DNA of 64,000 bases from Paraburkholderia ribeironis (GCF_900019265.1 NZ_CYGX02000023.1:1-64000); one strand, 5' to 3'; shown: positions 1 to 8,882, numbered from the stretch's first letter. Program-made: numbers and translations. Notes: generated from the sequence alone by a model not told the origin.

Positions 1-44
1 ATTATGAAATCACCGTCGGTATCCCCAACGCTCGCGTGCGCTAG
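1..44 (+). CDS. C-terminal end of an unidentified protein (partial)
   Basis: Reading from base 3, the strand encodes YEITVGIPNARVR and then a TAG stop at 42-44. Most third codon positions are G or C, as in the real genes of this window, so this may be the last codons of a gene entering from the left. It would converge on the leftward oxidase gene that ends at 64. Thirteen residues are too few to name a family. It could equally be a chance open frame. Confidence 0.3.
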   Translation, partial: YEITVGIPNARVR

Positions 45-63
45 CTTTTCTTCTGCCAGTCTT

Positions 64-1515
64 CTAAGCAGCGGCGGGCGGGTTGTCAGACCCATCTGCG
101 TTCGTCCGGATCGGTGAAAGGCCGGCCGGGGCGAGCCGGGTCAGTCCGCGCACGATCATTCCGGGCGCACGTCCTTCGTCTGCAGCGTGATCCGACTGTG
201 CCACTGCGCGGCGTACGATCTGAGCTCCGACATAACGGAATGGCTCCGGGGGAAACGCGCGCTGCAACGGCTGAACGAGGCCACATCGGGACCAGTCATC
301 TTCCACGCCAAGCGCGAGTGAACGAAGGATTTTGCCGCCAAGCATCGATGGACCGACACCGTTTCCGGAGTAGCCGACGCCGTAGAAAATGTGCTGGCTG
401 CCGGGCAATGCGCCGAACGAAGGCAAGCCGTTGCTCGAGCGGTCGATAGGTCCAGTCCAGCTCTGTGCAACGTCCTGCTTCATGACTTCCGGATAGATAC
501 GCGACAACCAGTCCGCAACAGTCGATTCAATTGGAGAACGCCCGTCGAATCTTCCTTCGACTTTCGATCCGAAGGCCATTTTGCCGCTCCCTCCTCCTTT
601 GCCAAACACGATGCGTCCATCTGGGGTCGTTCGGTAGTAGTGGACCAGCATCCTGCAGTCGGAGATGGTCATCCCGTCAGTCCAGTGAATCGCTTCGAGA
701 AGCCGGGGCAGACGCCGGGTAATGACAATGTCGCTCGAGACGACTGCGATCGCCTTGCGGATCTCTGAAAACACAGAGCCCCAGGCGTTCATCGCAAGAA
801 TCACCTTTTGCGCTTTCACGGTTCCATGCTGACAGCGGACCTGAGCCGGCACGCCCCGATCGAGCCCGACCATCGGCGACTTTTCGAAGACTTTAACTCC
901 GAGTCGTACTGCATGCCGCCTGAGACCGCGCGCAAGTTTGGCAGGTTGGACTGACGCTGAGATTCGTTCGAATACCCCGGCCAGATGCGCCCTCGAACCA
1001 CCGAGGGGCACGGTTTCATGGGACAGGACCTCGAACGGGGCGTGCCCCCGGCGCCTCGTCGCCGCGATGGTCGCGCCCCAGGTGCCGATTTGTGCTGCGG
1101 ATGTCGCGGTCCATAGCCAGCCATCGAGGCGCAGTTCCGCATCGATTGAATTCTTCTCGCAGAATTCTTTCAGGTCACAGATGACTCGCGACGACTCGAT
1201 GCAGAGCCGCTCGGCCTCGACTTCGCCGCACATTTTTGCGAGCGAGACAAATTTGGCCCATAGGCTTAGAACGAAACCACCGTTCCGGCCACTGGCTCCG
1301 CTGCCGCATAAGTCACGCTCGACAAGTACCACCTCGAGTTCAGGCCGCGTCTGTTTTATTTCAATCGCACTCCACAGGCCAGTAAACCCACCGCCTACGA
1401 TGCAGACATCGGCCTGAAGGTCACAGTCGAGCTTGATAAGCGGTTCGTGCTCGCTACAGAGCGCATCCTTCAACCAATAGCTGAGATTGCAGGTAGACTG
1501 GGTTGCACCGTCCAT
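64..1515 (-). CDS. FAD-dependent amine/amino-acid oxidoreductase (DAO / OrdL-PuuB type)
   Basis: The 483-residue product belongs to the D-amino-acid oxidase-like flavoprotein family (DadA, OrdL, PuuB, sarcosine oxidase). These enzymes oxidise a C-N bond of an amine or amino acid. The FAD-binding Rossmann motif GGGFTG is at residues 41-46, followed by the typical SGRNGG turn near residue 74. A second FAD-contact segment with GYSGNG lies near residue 385. The start is supported by AAAGGA 7 bases upstream of the ATG. It is the last gene after the four Pot-like transporter genes, 164 bases downstream of the permease, so it probably acts on the imported compound or a breakdown product. Gamma-glutamylputrescine oxidase is the usual annotation, but no gamma-glutamylputrescine synthetase is present here. 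The substrate is therefore open. Confidence 0.85.
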   Translation of the reverse strand: MDGATQSTCNLSYWLKDALCSEHEPLIKLDCDLQADVCIVGGGFTGLWSAIEIKQTRPELEVVLVERDLCGSGASGRNGGFVLSLWAKFVSLAKMCGEVEAERLCIESSRVICDLKEFCEKNSIDAELRLDGWLWTATSAAQIGTWGATIAATRRRGHAPFEVLSHETVPLGGSRAHLAGVFERISASVQPAKLARGLRRHAVRLGVKVFEKSPMVGLDRGVPAQVRCQHGTVKAQKVILAMNAWGSVFSEIRKAIAVVSSDIVITRRLPRLLEAIHWTDGMTISDCRMLVHYYRTTPDGRIVFGKGGGSGKMAFGSKVEGRFDGRSPIESTVADWLSRIYPEVMKQDVAQSWTGPIDRSSNGLPSFGALPGSQHIFYGVGYSGNGVGPSMLGGKILRSLALGVEDDWSRCGLVQPLQRAFPPEPFRYVGAQIVRRAVAQSDHAADEGRAPGMIVRGLTRLAPAGLSPIRTNADGSDNPPAAA

Positions 1516-1679
1516 GCTGGTTCCTTTCGCGTTCCAACGGTTCGCATTAGATGGACAAGCCGCCGCAACTCTGGAGTGAGCGCGACAGCCGGCCTGATTG
1601 GGCGACTACCAGATTCTCACCCATGTGTGAGATGAAATCACCTGTTCTTTGCCCAGAGCATGAGCGTCGAATGTGCGCC

Positions 1680-2531
1680 TCAAGTCGCCACGGCGGTTGC
1701 CACGGCGCGCGCTGCATTCCTGCCGCGCAACCATTCGAGCGCAAGAAGAAGGCACGTGGAAAAGACGATGAGAATCGTTGCTAGCGCGGCGATTGTCGGA
1801 CTGATGTTCTCGCGGATGCCCGTGAACATCTGACGCGGCAGCGTCGTCTGGTCGGCGCCAGCCACGAATAATGTCACGACAACCTCGTCGAAAGAAGTTG
1901 CGAATGCGAAGAGCGCGCCGGACATGACACCCGGCGCAATGACCGGCAGCGTGATTCTGAAGAACGTCTTGACGGGGTTCGCCCCGAGCGACAGGCTCGC
2001 GCGCACGAGGTTGTAGTTGAAGCCCTGTAACGTTGCCGCTACCGTGGTGACGACGAACGGCACACCCAGCGAGGCGTGCGCAAGAATCAGCCCCGTATAG
2101 GTGTTCGCGAGCCCGAGCGGAGCAAAGAACAGATACATCCCGACGCCAACCACCACCACCGGTACGACCATCGGTGAAATCAGGATCGCCATCAGCAAGC
2201 CTTTTCCGCGGAAGTTCGCCTTGCTCAGGCCGATGGCTGCCAGGGTGCCCAGAATCGTCGCGAGGACGGTCGCAGACGGCGCAACGATGAAGCTGTTTTT
2301 TGCCGCCACACGCCACTCCTGCGACGAAATCAGGTTCTCGTACCAGCGCAATGACCAGCCGGGAATGGGATACACGAGAAATGTGCTCGACGAGAACGAC
2401 AGCGGCACAATCGCCAGCACCGGCAAGATGAGGTAAAGCAGCGTCAGCGCAGCGAGGCCGCGAAGCGTGAAAAACCAGACGCGCTCAGTGAGCGACACGT
2501 GTGGTGCAAATAGCGTTCCTGGATGGCTCAT
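1680..2531 (-). CDS. ABC transporter permease, PotC type
   Basis: This 283-residue inner-membrane permease has six predicted hydrophobic segments and the conserved EAA-type cytoplasmic loop (SLGANPVKTFFRITLPVIAPG) that docks to the ATPase. It resembles PotC of spermidine/putrescine importers. The ATG at 2531 is preferred over an upstream TTG because GGAG lies 8 bases before it. It starts 18 bases after the stop of the PotB-like gene, and the two permeases should form a heterodimer. Family members import polyamines, but homologues also carry amino acids, 2-aminoethylphosphonate and quaternary amines. The neighbouring carnitine-type enzymes favour a cationic amine. Confidence 0.88.
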   Translation of the reverse strand: MSHPGTLFAPHVSLTERVWFFTLRGLAALTLLYLILPVLAIVPLSFSSSTFLVYPIPGWSLRWYENLISSQEWRVAAKNSFIVAPSATVLATILGTLAAIGLSKANFRGKGLLMAILISPMVVPVVVVGVGMYLFFAPLGLANTYTGLILAHASLGVPFVVTTVAATLQGFNYNLVRASLSLGANPVKTFFRITLPVIAPGVMSGALFAFATSFDEVVVTLFVAGADQTTLPRQMFTGIRENISPTIAALATILIVFSTCLLLALEWLRGRNAARAVATAVAT

Positions 2532-2549
2532 CACATGACTCCGCAAGCG

Positions 2550-3827
2550 TCAGCCGAGGCTCGGACTGGACCGCGTGAAGCGCCCATAGATCACGTACAG
2601 AATAATCGTCGCAACCAGCAGCAGGCCGCCGAGCGCACAGGCCATGCCCCAGTTGATCGAACTGTTAGTGAAATAGGCAACGTAATAGCTGATCATCTGG
2701 TCATTCGGTCCACCGAGAAGTGCAGGCGTGATGTAGTAGCCGATCGCCAGAATGAAGGTCAGCAGCACGCCCGCGCCGATGCCCGGATAGGTCTGCGGCA
2801 CATAGACACGCCAGAATGCCGCGAACGGATGACTGCCAAGCGATACCGCTGCACGCTGATAAGAATGCGGGATCGATTTCATTACGCTATAGAGCGGCAA
2901 GATCATGAACGGCAGCAGGATGTGCGTCATCGAGATGTACACGCCGACGCGATTGAACAGCAGCGCCACCGGTGCATTGACGAGTCCGCTGCCAATCAGC
3001 GCCTTGTTGACGAGCCCCTCGCTTTGAAGAATCACGATCCACGCAGCGACGCGCACGAGAATGGATGTCCAGAACGGAATCAGCACCAGAATCATGACGA
3101 GGTTGGCGCGACGTTCCGGCAGCGTCGAGATCCAGTATGCGAGCGGATAGCCGAGCAACAACGCGCAAAGCGTAACCACGGCGCCGATCACGAGCGTGCG
3201 CCCGAAGACAGCAAGGTAGATGCGCTGATCGGGATCCGTCGGCACGATGTCGCCGAACGCGTCCTGCTTGTGGTCCAGCGACGCCAGCAGGTAGAACGGC
3301 GTATAGGCGCTGTCGTTCTTCGCTATGGCTTGCCAGTAGGTGACATCGTCCCAGCGCGCATCCAGCTCGGTGAGCTTCGCGTGAATTTGCGCGGCCGCGA
3401 GCTTGAGCGGGTGGCCCGCGTCGTCGGCGAACGGCATCGCTCTCGCGGTCTTCGCAATCAGCGAACGATAGCCAGGAATCTCGTCGTTCAGACGCCGGCC
3501 CAGAGCGCCCCGCGCCTCGTCGTCCGTGGTCGCTGTGAGATCCGCGGCGAGCGCGGCGTAGGCCGAATCCGCCGGCAAGCTCGTGCGGTCCCAATGAGCC
3601 AGTGCGCCGAGCGTATGCGGCAACGCCGCCGTCACGTCGGTGTTGTGAATGGCGCGCGTCAGCAGCGCACTGATGGGCACAACGAAGATCAACAACAGAA
3701 AGATCGCGAGCGGAGCGATCAGGAGCAGCGCCACCGTGACCTTCTTCGCCTCGGCGCTTTTCAATTCGCGCTTGAGCCTATCGGTCGATTCGGGCGACGA
3801 ATCCACGGCGATCGTCATTGTCGTCAT
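2550..3827 (-). CDS. ABC transporter permease, PotB type, with a large periplasmic insertion
   Basis: This 425-residue membrane protein is homologous to PotB but about 130 residues longer than the usual 280-300. After the first membrane segment (about residues 30-55) there is a hydrophilic stretch of roughly 130 residues, rich in Ala, Asp and Thr. The remaining five membrane segments follow. The EAA loop (AAVSLGSHPFAAFWRVYVPQ) is intact. The ATG at 3827 has GGAGACAGG just upstream, which decides the start against an in-frame codon 57 bases earlier. The insertion would lie in the periplasm, where it could contact the binding protein. The gene sits second-last in the transporter part of the operon. 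Confidence 0.87.
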   Translation of the reverse strand: MTTMTIAVDSSPESTDRLKRELKSAEAKKVTVALLLIAPLAIFLLLIFVVPISALLTRAIHNTDVTAALPHTLGALAHWDRTSLPADSAYAALAADLTATTDDEARGALGRRLNDEIPGYRSLIAKTARAMPFADDAGHPLKLAAAQIHAKLTELDARWDDVTYWQAIAKNDSAYTPFYLLASLDHKQDAFGDIVPTDPDQRIYLAVFGRTLVIGAVVTLCALLLGYPLAYWISTLPERRANLVMILVLIPFWTSILVRVAAWIVILQSEGLVNKALIGSGLVNAPVALLFNRVGVYISMTHILLPFMILPLYSVMKSIPHSYQRAAVSLGSHPFAAFWRVYVPQTYPGIGAGVLLTFILAIGYYITPALLGGPNDQMISYYVAYFTNSSINWGMACALGGLLLVATIILYVIYGRFTRSSPSLG

Positions 3828-3849
3828 ACCTGTCTCCTGCTTCCACACC

Positions 3850-3875
3850 GGGTCGCGCGGTGAGGCGCGCGACCC
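3850..3875 (-). other. Intergenic hairpin after the binding-protein gene
   Basis: GGGTCGCGC (3850-3858) and GCGCGACCC (3867-3875) form a perfect 9-bp stem with an 8-base loop, between the PotD-like and PotB-like genes. No T-tract follows on the minus strand, so it is not a strong terminator. In importer operons such a hairpin often stabilises the binding-protein mRNA so that more binding protein than permease is made. That role is inferred here. Confidence 0.6.
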
Positions 3876-3935
3876 ATCATCCATCGCGACAAGCTTCAGG
3901 GATGAAGCATCACCATCCTTTCAAGCGGGCATCGT

Positions 3936-4976
3936 CTACCTGGAAGCCCAGGACGCGAAGCGCTGCTCCAGTTCGTCGCCGTGATCCGTCCAGAACGCCA
4001 TGTTCTGAAGCACCGCGTTCTTGCTATTGGCCGGAGAGTTCGGGAGGTTCGCAAGCGTCTTTGGGTCCAACGACTTGATTGCTGCGAGATTCGCGGGCCC
4101 ATACGCAATGTTCTTCGCATAGGCTTGCTGCGGCTTCTCGGTCAGCGCGAAAGCAATGAACTTTTCGGCCAGATCCCTGTTCGGTGCGCCCTTTGGAATC
4201 ACGTACCATTCGACGTCGTAAATGCTGCCGTTCCATACGACCTGAAGGTTCTTGCCCTCCTTCTGCGCAGCATCGATCCGCCCGTTATAGACGGTGGACA
4301 TCACCACATCGCCGGCCACGAGGAACTGCGGCGGCTGCGCACCCGCCTCCCACCACTGGATGTTCGGCTTGAGCTGGTCGAGCTTCCTGAATGCGCGGTC
4401 CTGACCGGCTTTGGTAGCCAGGACCTTATAGACGTCCTTCGGCGCGACGCCATCGGCCATCAGCGCGAATTCCAGGTTGTAACGCGCGCCCTTGCGCATG
4501 CCGCGCTTGCCCGGAAATTTGGTTTCGTCCCAGAAGTCTGCCCAACTCGTCGGCGCTGTCTTCAGCGTGTCGGCGTTATAGGCGAGCGCTGTCGACCAGA
4601 CGAACATTCCCGCACCACAGGGTTGTACCGCCTCGGGAATCAGATCGGCCTTCTTTGCGATCTTCGACCAGTCCAGCTTTTCGTACATGCCTTCATCGCA
4701 GCCGCGTCCGAGATCGCCGGTTTCGACTTCCGCGACATCCCAGTCCACATGTTTTGCATCGACCATCGCCTTCACTTTCGCCTGTTCACCGTTGTACTCC
4801 ACGACGGTGATCGTGTTGCCGGTCTGGGTCTCGAACGGACGGTAGAAGGCAGCTTTCTGGGCGTTACCGTTCGCGCCACCTTGATTCGCGACAGTAAGGC
4901 TTCGCGCTTCGGCCGAAGACGAAAGCATGAGTGCACTGGTGGCCAATGCAAGCGTAGCAACTGCAGTCCTGTTCAT
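3936..4976 (-). CDS. Periplasmic substrate-binding protein, PotD type
   Basis: The 346-residue product is an extracellular solute-binding protein of the spermidine/putrescine class. A signal peptide is visible: MNRTAVATLALATSALMLSS, then cleavage after AEA at about residue 24. The mature part has the type II periplasmic fold with hinge segments such as WDVAEVE and FLVAGDVVMSTVYNGR. Two Cys residues in the first lobe could form a disulphide. The ATG at 4976 is preceded by AGAGGAAA. It is the second gene of the importer operon, 75 bases after the ATPase gene. The acidic residues that bind polyamines in PotD cannot be assigned with confidence, so a polyamine, carnitine-like or other amine ligand is possible. 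Confidence 0.88.
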   Translation of the reverse strand: MNRTAVATLALATSALMLSSSAEARSLTVANQGGANGNAQKAAFYRPFETQTGNTITVVEYNGEQAKVKAMVDAKHVDWDVAEVETGDLGRGCDEGMYEKLDWSKIAKKADLIPEAVQPCGAGMFVWSTALAYNADTLKTAPTSWADFWDETKFPGKRGMRKGARYNLEFALMADGVAPKDVYKVLATKAGQDRAFRKLDQLKPNIQWWEAGAQPPQFLVAGDVVMSTVYNGRIDAAQKEGKNLQVVWNGSIYDVEWYVIPKGAPNRDLAEKFIAFALTEKPQQAYAKNIAYGPANLAAIKSLDPKTLANLPNSPANSKNAVLQNMAFWTDHGDELEQRFASWASR

Positions 4977-5051
4977 TTGATTTCCTCTTTCGGAATGAAC
5001 CTTCATGAGACGCATGACGCTTTTGACCTGCCCGCGTCGATGCGAAATCTT

Positions 5052-6143
5052 TCAAGCGAATACGCGCAGATGTTCGGGCGCGAACGCGAGCGAAACCGGC
5101 TTGCCGGATGCAAAATCCGCCAACACGTCGTTGCCGAGCGGCACTTTCACGAAGCACTCGCTCTGGTCGGCAATCGAGCAACGCATGCGCACGTGATCGC
5201 CGAAGTAAATAAGGTCCGCGCCCGCGCCGCGCACGACGTTCTCGCTGTCGCCGGTTCGCGTTGTTACGCGCATGCGCTCCGGACGAATACAGGCGACGGC
5301 CGGCGTGCCCGGCTTTGCGGCCGCCACATTGCGACCCGTAAGAAGCGTGCCGTCGGCAAGTTGAAATTCGCACAGCGCGCCGTCAGAGGCGACGATAGTC
5401 CCGCGCAGCTTATTGCTATCGCCGATGAAGTTTGCGACGAACTCGTTGCATGGCGACTCGTAAAGGCTGTCGACGGTATCGAGCTGTTGCACGATGCCCT
5501 TGTCGAACACAGCGACGCGATCAGACATCGTCAATGCTTCGCTCTGGTCATGCGTCACGTAGACAAACGTCACACCAAGCTTTTCGTGCAGCGATTTGAG
5601 CTCGTACTGCATATGCTCGCGAAGCTGCTTGTCGAGTGCGCCGAGCGGCTCGTCCATCAACACCAGCTTCGGTTCGAAGACAAGCGCACGCGCAAGCGCG
5701 ATCCGTTGCTGCTGGCCGCCCGATAGTTGCGAGGGGTAACGCTTCGCGAAGCTTTCCATGCGCACCATTTTCAAGGCATGGGCGACCCGCTGCGCACGCT
5801 CTTCGGCCGAGGACTTTCGCACCGTCAACGGGTACGCGACGTTTTGCTCGACCGTCATGTGAGGAAACAACGCGTAGTTCTGGAACACCATGCCGATGTT
5901 CCGCTTATGCGGTGGCACCTTGTTGAGCAGCGTGCCGTCCAGCCAGATCTCGCCGCTCGTCGGAAACTCGAAGCCTGCCAGCAGCATGAGGCACGTGGTC
6001 TTGCCGGAACCCGACGGACCGAGGAGCGTGAGGAATTCGCCTCGCTTAACGTCCAGATCCAATTGCTTGACCACCAGCGTGTCCCCGTCGTAAGTCTTTC
6101 GAACGCCTCGAAAACTCACCAGGATGTCTCTATCCGACTTCAT
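5052..6143 (-). CDS. ABC transporter ATP-binding protein, PotA type
   Basis: This 363-residue ATPase energises the importer. Walker A is GPSGSGKT at residues 42-49, the signature is LSGGQQQ, Walker B is LVLMDEP followed by the D-loop GALD, and the switch His is in YVTHDQ. The C-terminal third is a TOBE-type domain, as in PotA. The ATG at 6143 fits the family's normal N-terminus, and in-frame upstream codons would add 38 unlike residues. It is the first gene of the leftward operon ATPase, binding protein, two permeases, FAD oxidoreductase. The promoter and a candidate GntR site lie 100-150 bases upstream. Confidence 0.9.
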   Translation of the reverse strand: MKSDRDILVSFRGVRKTYDGDTLVVKQLDLDVKRGEFLTLLGPSGSGKTTCLMLLAGFEFPTSGEIWLDGTLLNKVPPHKRNIGMVFQNYALFPHMTVEQNVAYPLTVRKSSAEERAQRVAHALKMVRMESFAKRYPSQLSGGQQQRIALARALVFEPKLVLMDEPLGALDKQLREHMQYELKSLHEKLGVTFVYVTHDQSEALTMSDRVAVFDKGIVQQLDTVDSLYESPCNEFVANFIGDSNKLRGTIVASDGALCEFQLADGTLLTGRNVAAAKPGTPAVACIRPERMRVTTRTGDSENVVRGAGADLIYFGDHVRMRCSIADQSECFVKVPLGNDVLADFASGKPVSLAFAPEHLRVFA

Positions 6144-6241
6144 TGAACATCTCCAAGGTAACGGTCTCGCTGCCGGTGTTGGTTCAGAGCGCGTCCGAAC
6201 TGTTTGCTTCGACCGCCGAACCATCACCAGACTATGGAACA

Positions 6242-6290
6242 AAGTTAAGCCACTCAAAATGCCATGTCAACAAATATGATATCTGATCAG
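6242..6290 (-). promoter_or_regulatory. Promoter of the importer operon with GntR-type operator copy
   Basis: On the minus strand TTGACA (6270-6265) and TAACTT (6247-6242) are 17 bases apart, a good sigma-70 promoter that gives a leader of about 90 bases before the ATPase gene. Just upstream of the -35 box is GATATCTGATCA (6278-6289). It is identical to two copies at the cdhA/gntR divergent promoters. Being upstream of -35, this copy could serve activation as well as repression. The rest of the 303-base gap 6144-6446 shows no gene. Confidence 0.6.
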
Positions 6291-6446
6291 AAATTTTCCC
6301 TATGGCGGCGTTGATCACGTTGCGTCTGGCAGCGGGCACGCGCATCGTTTCGTGATGTCGATGCGTCGAATTGACGAGCGAGGCGCTGACGATGGCATTG
6401 GTTGCAACATGCAGCCGCCGCGGCAAGGCTCGAACGACCCGGCCGT

Positions 6447-6869
6447 CTACGCAGGTTCGGCCAACTCGACAACGCGGCTGCGCAGTTCTTCGGGAATATG
6501 ACTGCTTACTCTTGCCTGCATGTCGAAGAAGACCTCGACTGCCTCACACGATGCGAGAAGCCGGCCGCCTCCCTCCTCTGTCAGCTCGAGTCGAAAGGTC
6601 ACTGACTTGCTTCCGACGCGAAGCACCTTTCCATGCACGTTGGCAATGGTGCCTGCCACTGTCTCCGACGCAAACGACATCTTGATTTCTACAGTGACCG
6701 GAATCGTGCCGGCGCTACCCGAAGCGGGAACGGTCAAGCCGAGCCGCTTCCAGAAGATGAACAGCGCATCGTCGAATGCGGCAGCGTAGTGGCGCCCATT
6801 CAAATGACCAAAGTGATCGCATTGCCATTGATGCGCCACAATCGAACTGAGCAGAAGCGGCTCGGCCAT
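6447..6869 (-). CDS. cdhB: Hotdog-fold thioesterase, betainyl-CoA thioesterase (CdhB) type
   Basis: The 140-residue product has the 4HBT hotdog thioesterase fold. The segment QCDHFGHLNGRHYAAAFDDA near residues 17-36 matches the motif carrying the catalytic Asp of this family. In carnitine catabolism CdhB splits betainyl-CoA into glycine betaine and CoA. The assignment rests mainly on context: it follows the BKACE gene by 13 bases and shares its operon. The ATG at 6869 is chosen because GAGGAGG lies just upstream, within the end of the preceding gene. Longer in-frame extensions would overlap that gene. Another acyl-CoA thioesterase activity remains possible. Confidence 0.75.
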   Translation of the reverse strand: MAEPLLLSSIVAHQWQCDHFGHLNGRHYAAAFDDALFIFWKRLGLTVPASGSAGTIPVTVEIKMSFASETVAGTIANVHGKVLRVGSKSVTFRLELTEEGGGRLLASCEAVEVFFDMQARVSSHIPEELRSRVVELAEPA

Positions 6870-6882
6870 GATGGCGTCCTCC

Positions 6883-7803
6883 TCAGTTGACGCTTGCGAG
6901 TGCGGACGCACTCGACAGGCCGAAGATCTGTCGGGCCTCGTCCGGCGTCGCGACTTCGCAGCCGAGATCGTGGATGATGCGACAGGCGCGTGCGACCAGT
7001 TGACCATTGGTCGCAAAGACCCCGCGCTCGAGATAGATGTTGTCTTCGAGCCCAACGCGGCAATGCCCGCCCATCATCGTGGACAGCGCAACAATTTCCA
7101 TCTGGAAGCGCGAGATGCCGAAAGCGCTCCATAGTGCGTCCTTGGGCAGGAGGTCCTTCATGTACACAAGCGTCTTCACGTCTGCAGGCGCGGACCATTT
7201 GACCCCGAGGCAGATCTGGAAGAGCGGCGGCGCATCGATATACCCGTCTTCCACCATTTGGCGCGCCAACAGGATATCGCCGGGATTGAAAACCTCGATC
7301 TCCAGCTTGGTGCCGGTGCCGCGGATCCGCTCAGCCATGCTGCGCAACTTCCCTGGCGTATTCATGAAAACGCAGTCCGGCGCGCCGGCGATTCCCCCTT
7401 CGAGATTCATCGTTGTCGCGTCGAGCGTGCAGATCTCCGGGCGATTCTCGAGCACATGAAGCACTCGCTCTTCAGCGTTGCCCACGTCGGTCGTCGGGTG
7501 AGCAAGCGCCTCGTTGTGAGGCTCGGGGACGAACGTTCCACCCATGCCGGTAGTCAGATTGATAACCACCGACTGGTTGACCTCGCGCACACGCTCGACG
7601 ATCTCGCGAAATACTTCAGGGGATCGGTTGCCCGCGCCGGTGCTGGGATCGCGCCCGTGGATATGAACGACCGACGCCCCGGCCGATGCAGCTTCGAAGC
7701 ACGCGTTAGCGATCTGCTGCGGCGTGACGGGGTAATCGGGATATTTCGGATGGATCGGGCCATCACCGGTCACGGCACACGTCAACACAACTTTGCGCTT
7801 CAT
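6883..7803 (-). CDS. cdhC: Beta-keto acid cleavage enzyme, 3-dehydrocarnitine cleavage (CdhC) type
   Basis: The 306-residue product is a BKACE (DUF849) family TIM-barrel enzyme. The family uses acetyl-CoA to cleave a beta-keto acid, giving acetoacetate and a new acyl-CoA. The metal-binding HIHGRDP motif places His at residues 47 and 49, and a GLEDN segment near residue 256 supplies the expected Glu. Next to a carnitine-dehydrogenase-like gene, the natural substrate is 3-dehydrocarnitine and the product betainyl-CoA. GGAGAG precedes the ATG at 7803. It starts 28 bases after the dehydrogenase stop. BKACE members also act on 3-keto-5-aminohexanoate and other beta-keto acids, so specificity is inferred from the neighbours. 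Confidence 0.8.
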   Translation of the reverse strand: MKRKVVLTCAVTGDGPIHPKYPDYPVTPQQIANACFEAASAGASVVHIHGRDPSTGAGNRSPEVFREIVERVREVNQSVVINLTTGMGGTFVPEPHNEALAHPTTDVGNAEERVLHVLENRPEICTLDATTMNLEGGIAGAPDCVFMNTPGKLRSMAERIRGTGTKLEIEVFNPGDILLARQMVEDGYIDAPPLFQICLGVKWSAPADVKTLVYMKDLLPKDALWSAFGISRFQMEIVALSTMMGGHCRVGLEDNIYLERGVFATNGQLVARACRIIHDLGCEVATPDEARQIFGLSSASALASVN

Positions 7804-7831
7804 TCGTACTCTCCAGAAAATGGACCCGAGG

Positions 7832-8815
7832 TCAGGATTGGGGTTGCAGTGATGCCTTGCTTTGCGAGCTTTGACTTTTCAGCGCGCGCAACACCGCGAC
7901 GAGCTTTGCATCGCGCTCGCGCCGCAGTTCCGCGTAGTCGCGGCCGTTGATCTCGTCCCGCAGACCTGAGACGAGCTTGTCGATCGTCGCGTCGGTCAGC
8001 TTTGGCGTGCCGAGATCGTCCCACCAGTGGTGATAGCTATCTCTGAACTGCTCGCAGTACGCGCGCAATCCACCTTCGCCGCCTCCGAGATTCAATAGCA
8101 GATGCGGTCCCATTACGGCCCATCGCAATCCCGGCCCGGCACTGACAGCGGTATCGATATCCTTCAGGCTTGCAACGCCCTCTGCCACGAGCCATATGGC
8201 TTCACGCCACAGTGCCGCTTGCAGTCGGTTGGCGACATGCGCGAGCACTTCACGCTCGAGTGTGATGGTGACCTTTCCGCAACTCTCGTAGAAAGCCGTC
8301 GCACGTGGCAACACGTCTTTCGCCGTTTGTTCGTTGGCGTAGAGTTCGACGAGCGGAATCAGATGTGGAGGATTGAACGGATGCGCGATGATGATTCTGT
8401 CCGGAGCGCTCCATCCTGCCTGAAGATCTGACAGCTTGAAGCCGGACGAACTGGTCGCCACGATCGCGTCGCGCTTGGTGTGCAGCTCCATGCTTCGATA
8501 GAGCTGCAGTTTCGCCTCCAGCCTTTCCGGGATGCACTCCTGGATAAGGTTCGCCGTCGCTACAGCCTCTTTCAGCGAATCGGTGACGCGCAAGTCCGGG
8601 CGTGTTTCCGGGTTGGCTAGTCCAAGGTCGATCAAGGTCGGCTTCACCGAAGCCCAGAACGCGTCGATCGCCGATCCTGCGTCCGGACGGCTGTCATACA
8701 CATAGACTGTTCTGCCCGACGCTGCAAACAAAGCGGCCCAACTGCATCCAATCAGGCCTGCCCCAATCACGGCGACAGTTGCAACGCCCTCAGCGCATTC
8801 GTTTCTCTCCGACAT
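7832..8815 (-). CDS. cdhA: L-carnitine dehydrogenase-like NAD-dependent 3-hydroxyacyl dehydrogenase (CdhA)
   Basis: The 327-residue product has an N-terminal NAD-binding Rossmann domain (GAGLIG at residues 18-23, ECIPE at 93-97). It carries the catalytic-region motif HPFNPP at 145-150, followed by HLIPLVEL, typical of carnitine 3-dehydrogenases. The helical C-terminal domain has the expected length. The predicted reaction is L-carnitine + NAD+ to 3-dehydrocarnitine. Many relatives carry a C-terminal thioesterase fusion. Here that activity is a separate gene at the end of the operon. A GGGGCGG ribosome site precedes the ATG. It is the first gene of cdhA-cdhC-cdhB, divergent from the GntR gene. 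A different 3-hydroxy quaternary amine could be the true substrate. Confidence 0.78.
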   Translation of the reverse strand: MSERNECAEGVATVAVIGAGLIGCSWAALFAASGRTVYVYDSRPDAGSAIDAFWASVKPTLIDLGLANPETRPDLRVTDSLKEAVATANLIQECIPERLEAKLQLYRSMELHTKRDAIVATSSSGFKLSDLQAGWSAPDRIIIAHPFNPPHLIPLVELYANEQTAKDVLPRATAFYESCGKVTITLEREVLAHVANRLQAALWREAIWLVAEGVASLKDIDTAVSAGPGLRWAVMGPHLLLNLGGGEGGLRAYCEQFRDSYHHWWDDLGTPKLTDATIDKLVSGLRDEINGRDYAELRRERDAKLVAVLRALKSQSSQSKASLQPQS

Positions 8816-8837
8816 GATCCGCCCCTTTTGACGATCT

Positions 8838-8879
8838 GATATCTGATCAGATCGTACTGCTTTCGTGATATCTGATCAA
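8838..8879 (-). promoter_or_regulatory. cdhA promoter flanked by two GATATCTGATCA operators
   Basis: On the minus strand TTGATC (8879-8874) and TACGAT (8856-8851) are exactly 17 bases apart. GATATCTGATCA occurs at 8838-8849, next to the -10 box on the start-site side, and again at 8867-8878, overlapping the -35 box. The copies are 29 bases apart, close to three helical turns. The first lies inside the perfect palindrome ATCTGATCAGAT (8841-8852). Binding there would block RNA polymerase, so repression by the adjacent GntR protein is the simplest reading. Confidence 0.65.
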
Positions 8880-8882
8880 GTA

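Noticed and set aside
2523..5726. Two long plus-strand open frames of 446 and 581 codons
   Set aside because: They are antisense to the PotB-, PotD- and PotA-like genes and encode Arg/His/Gln-rich sequence without domains.
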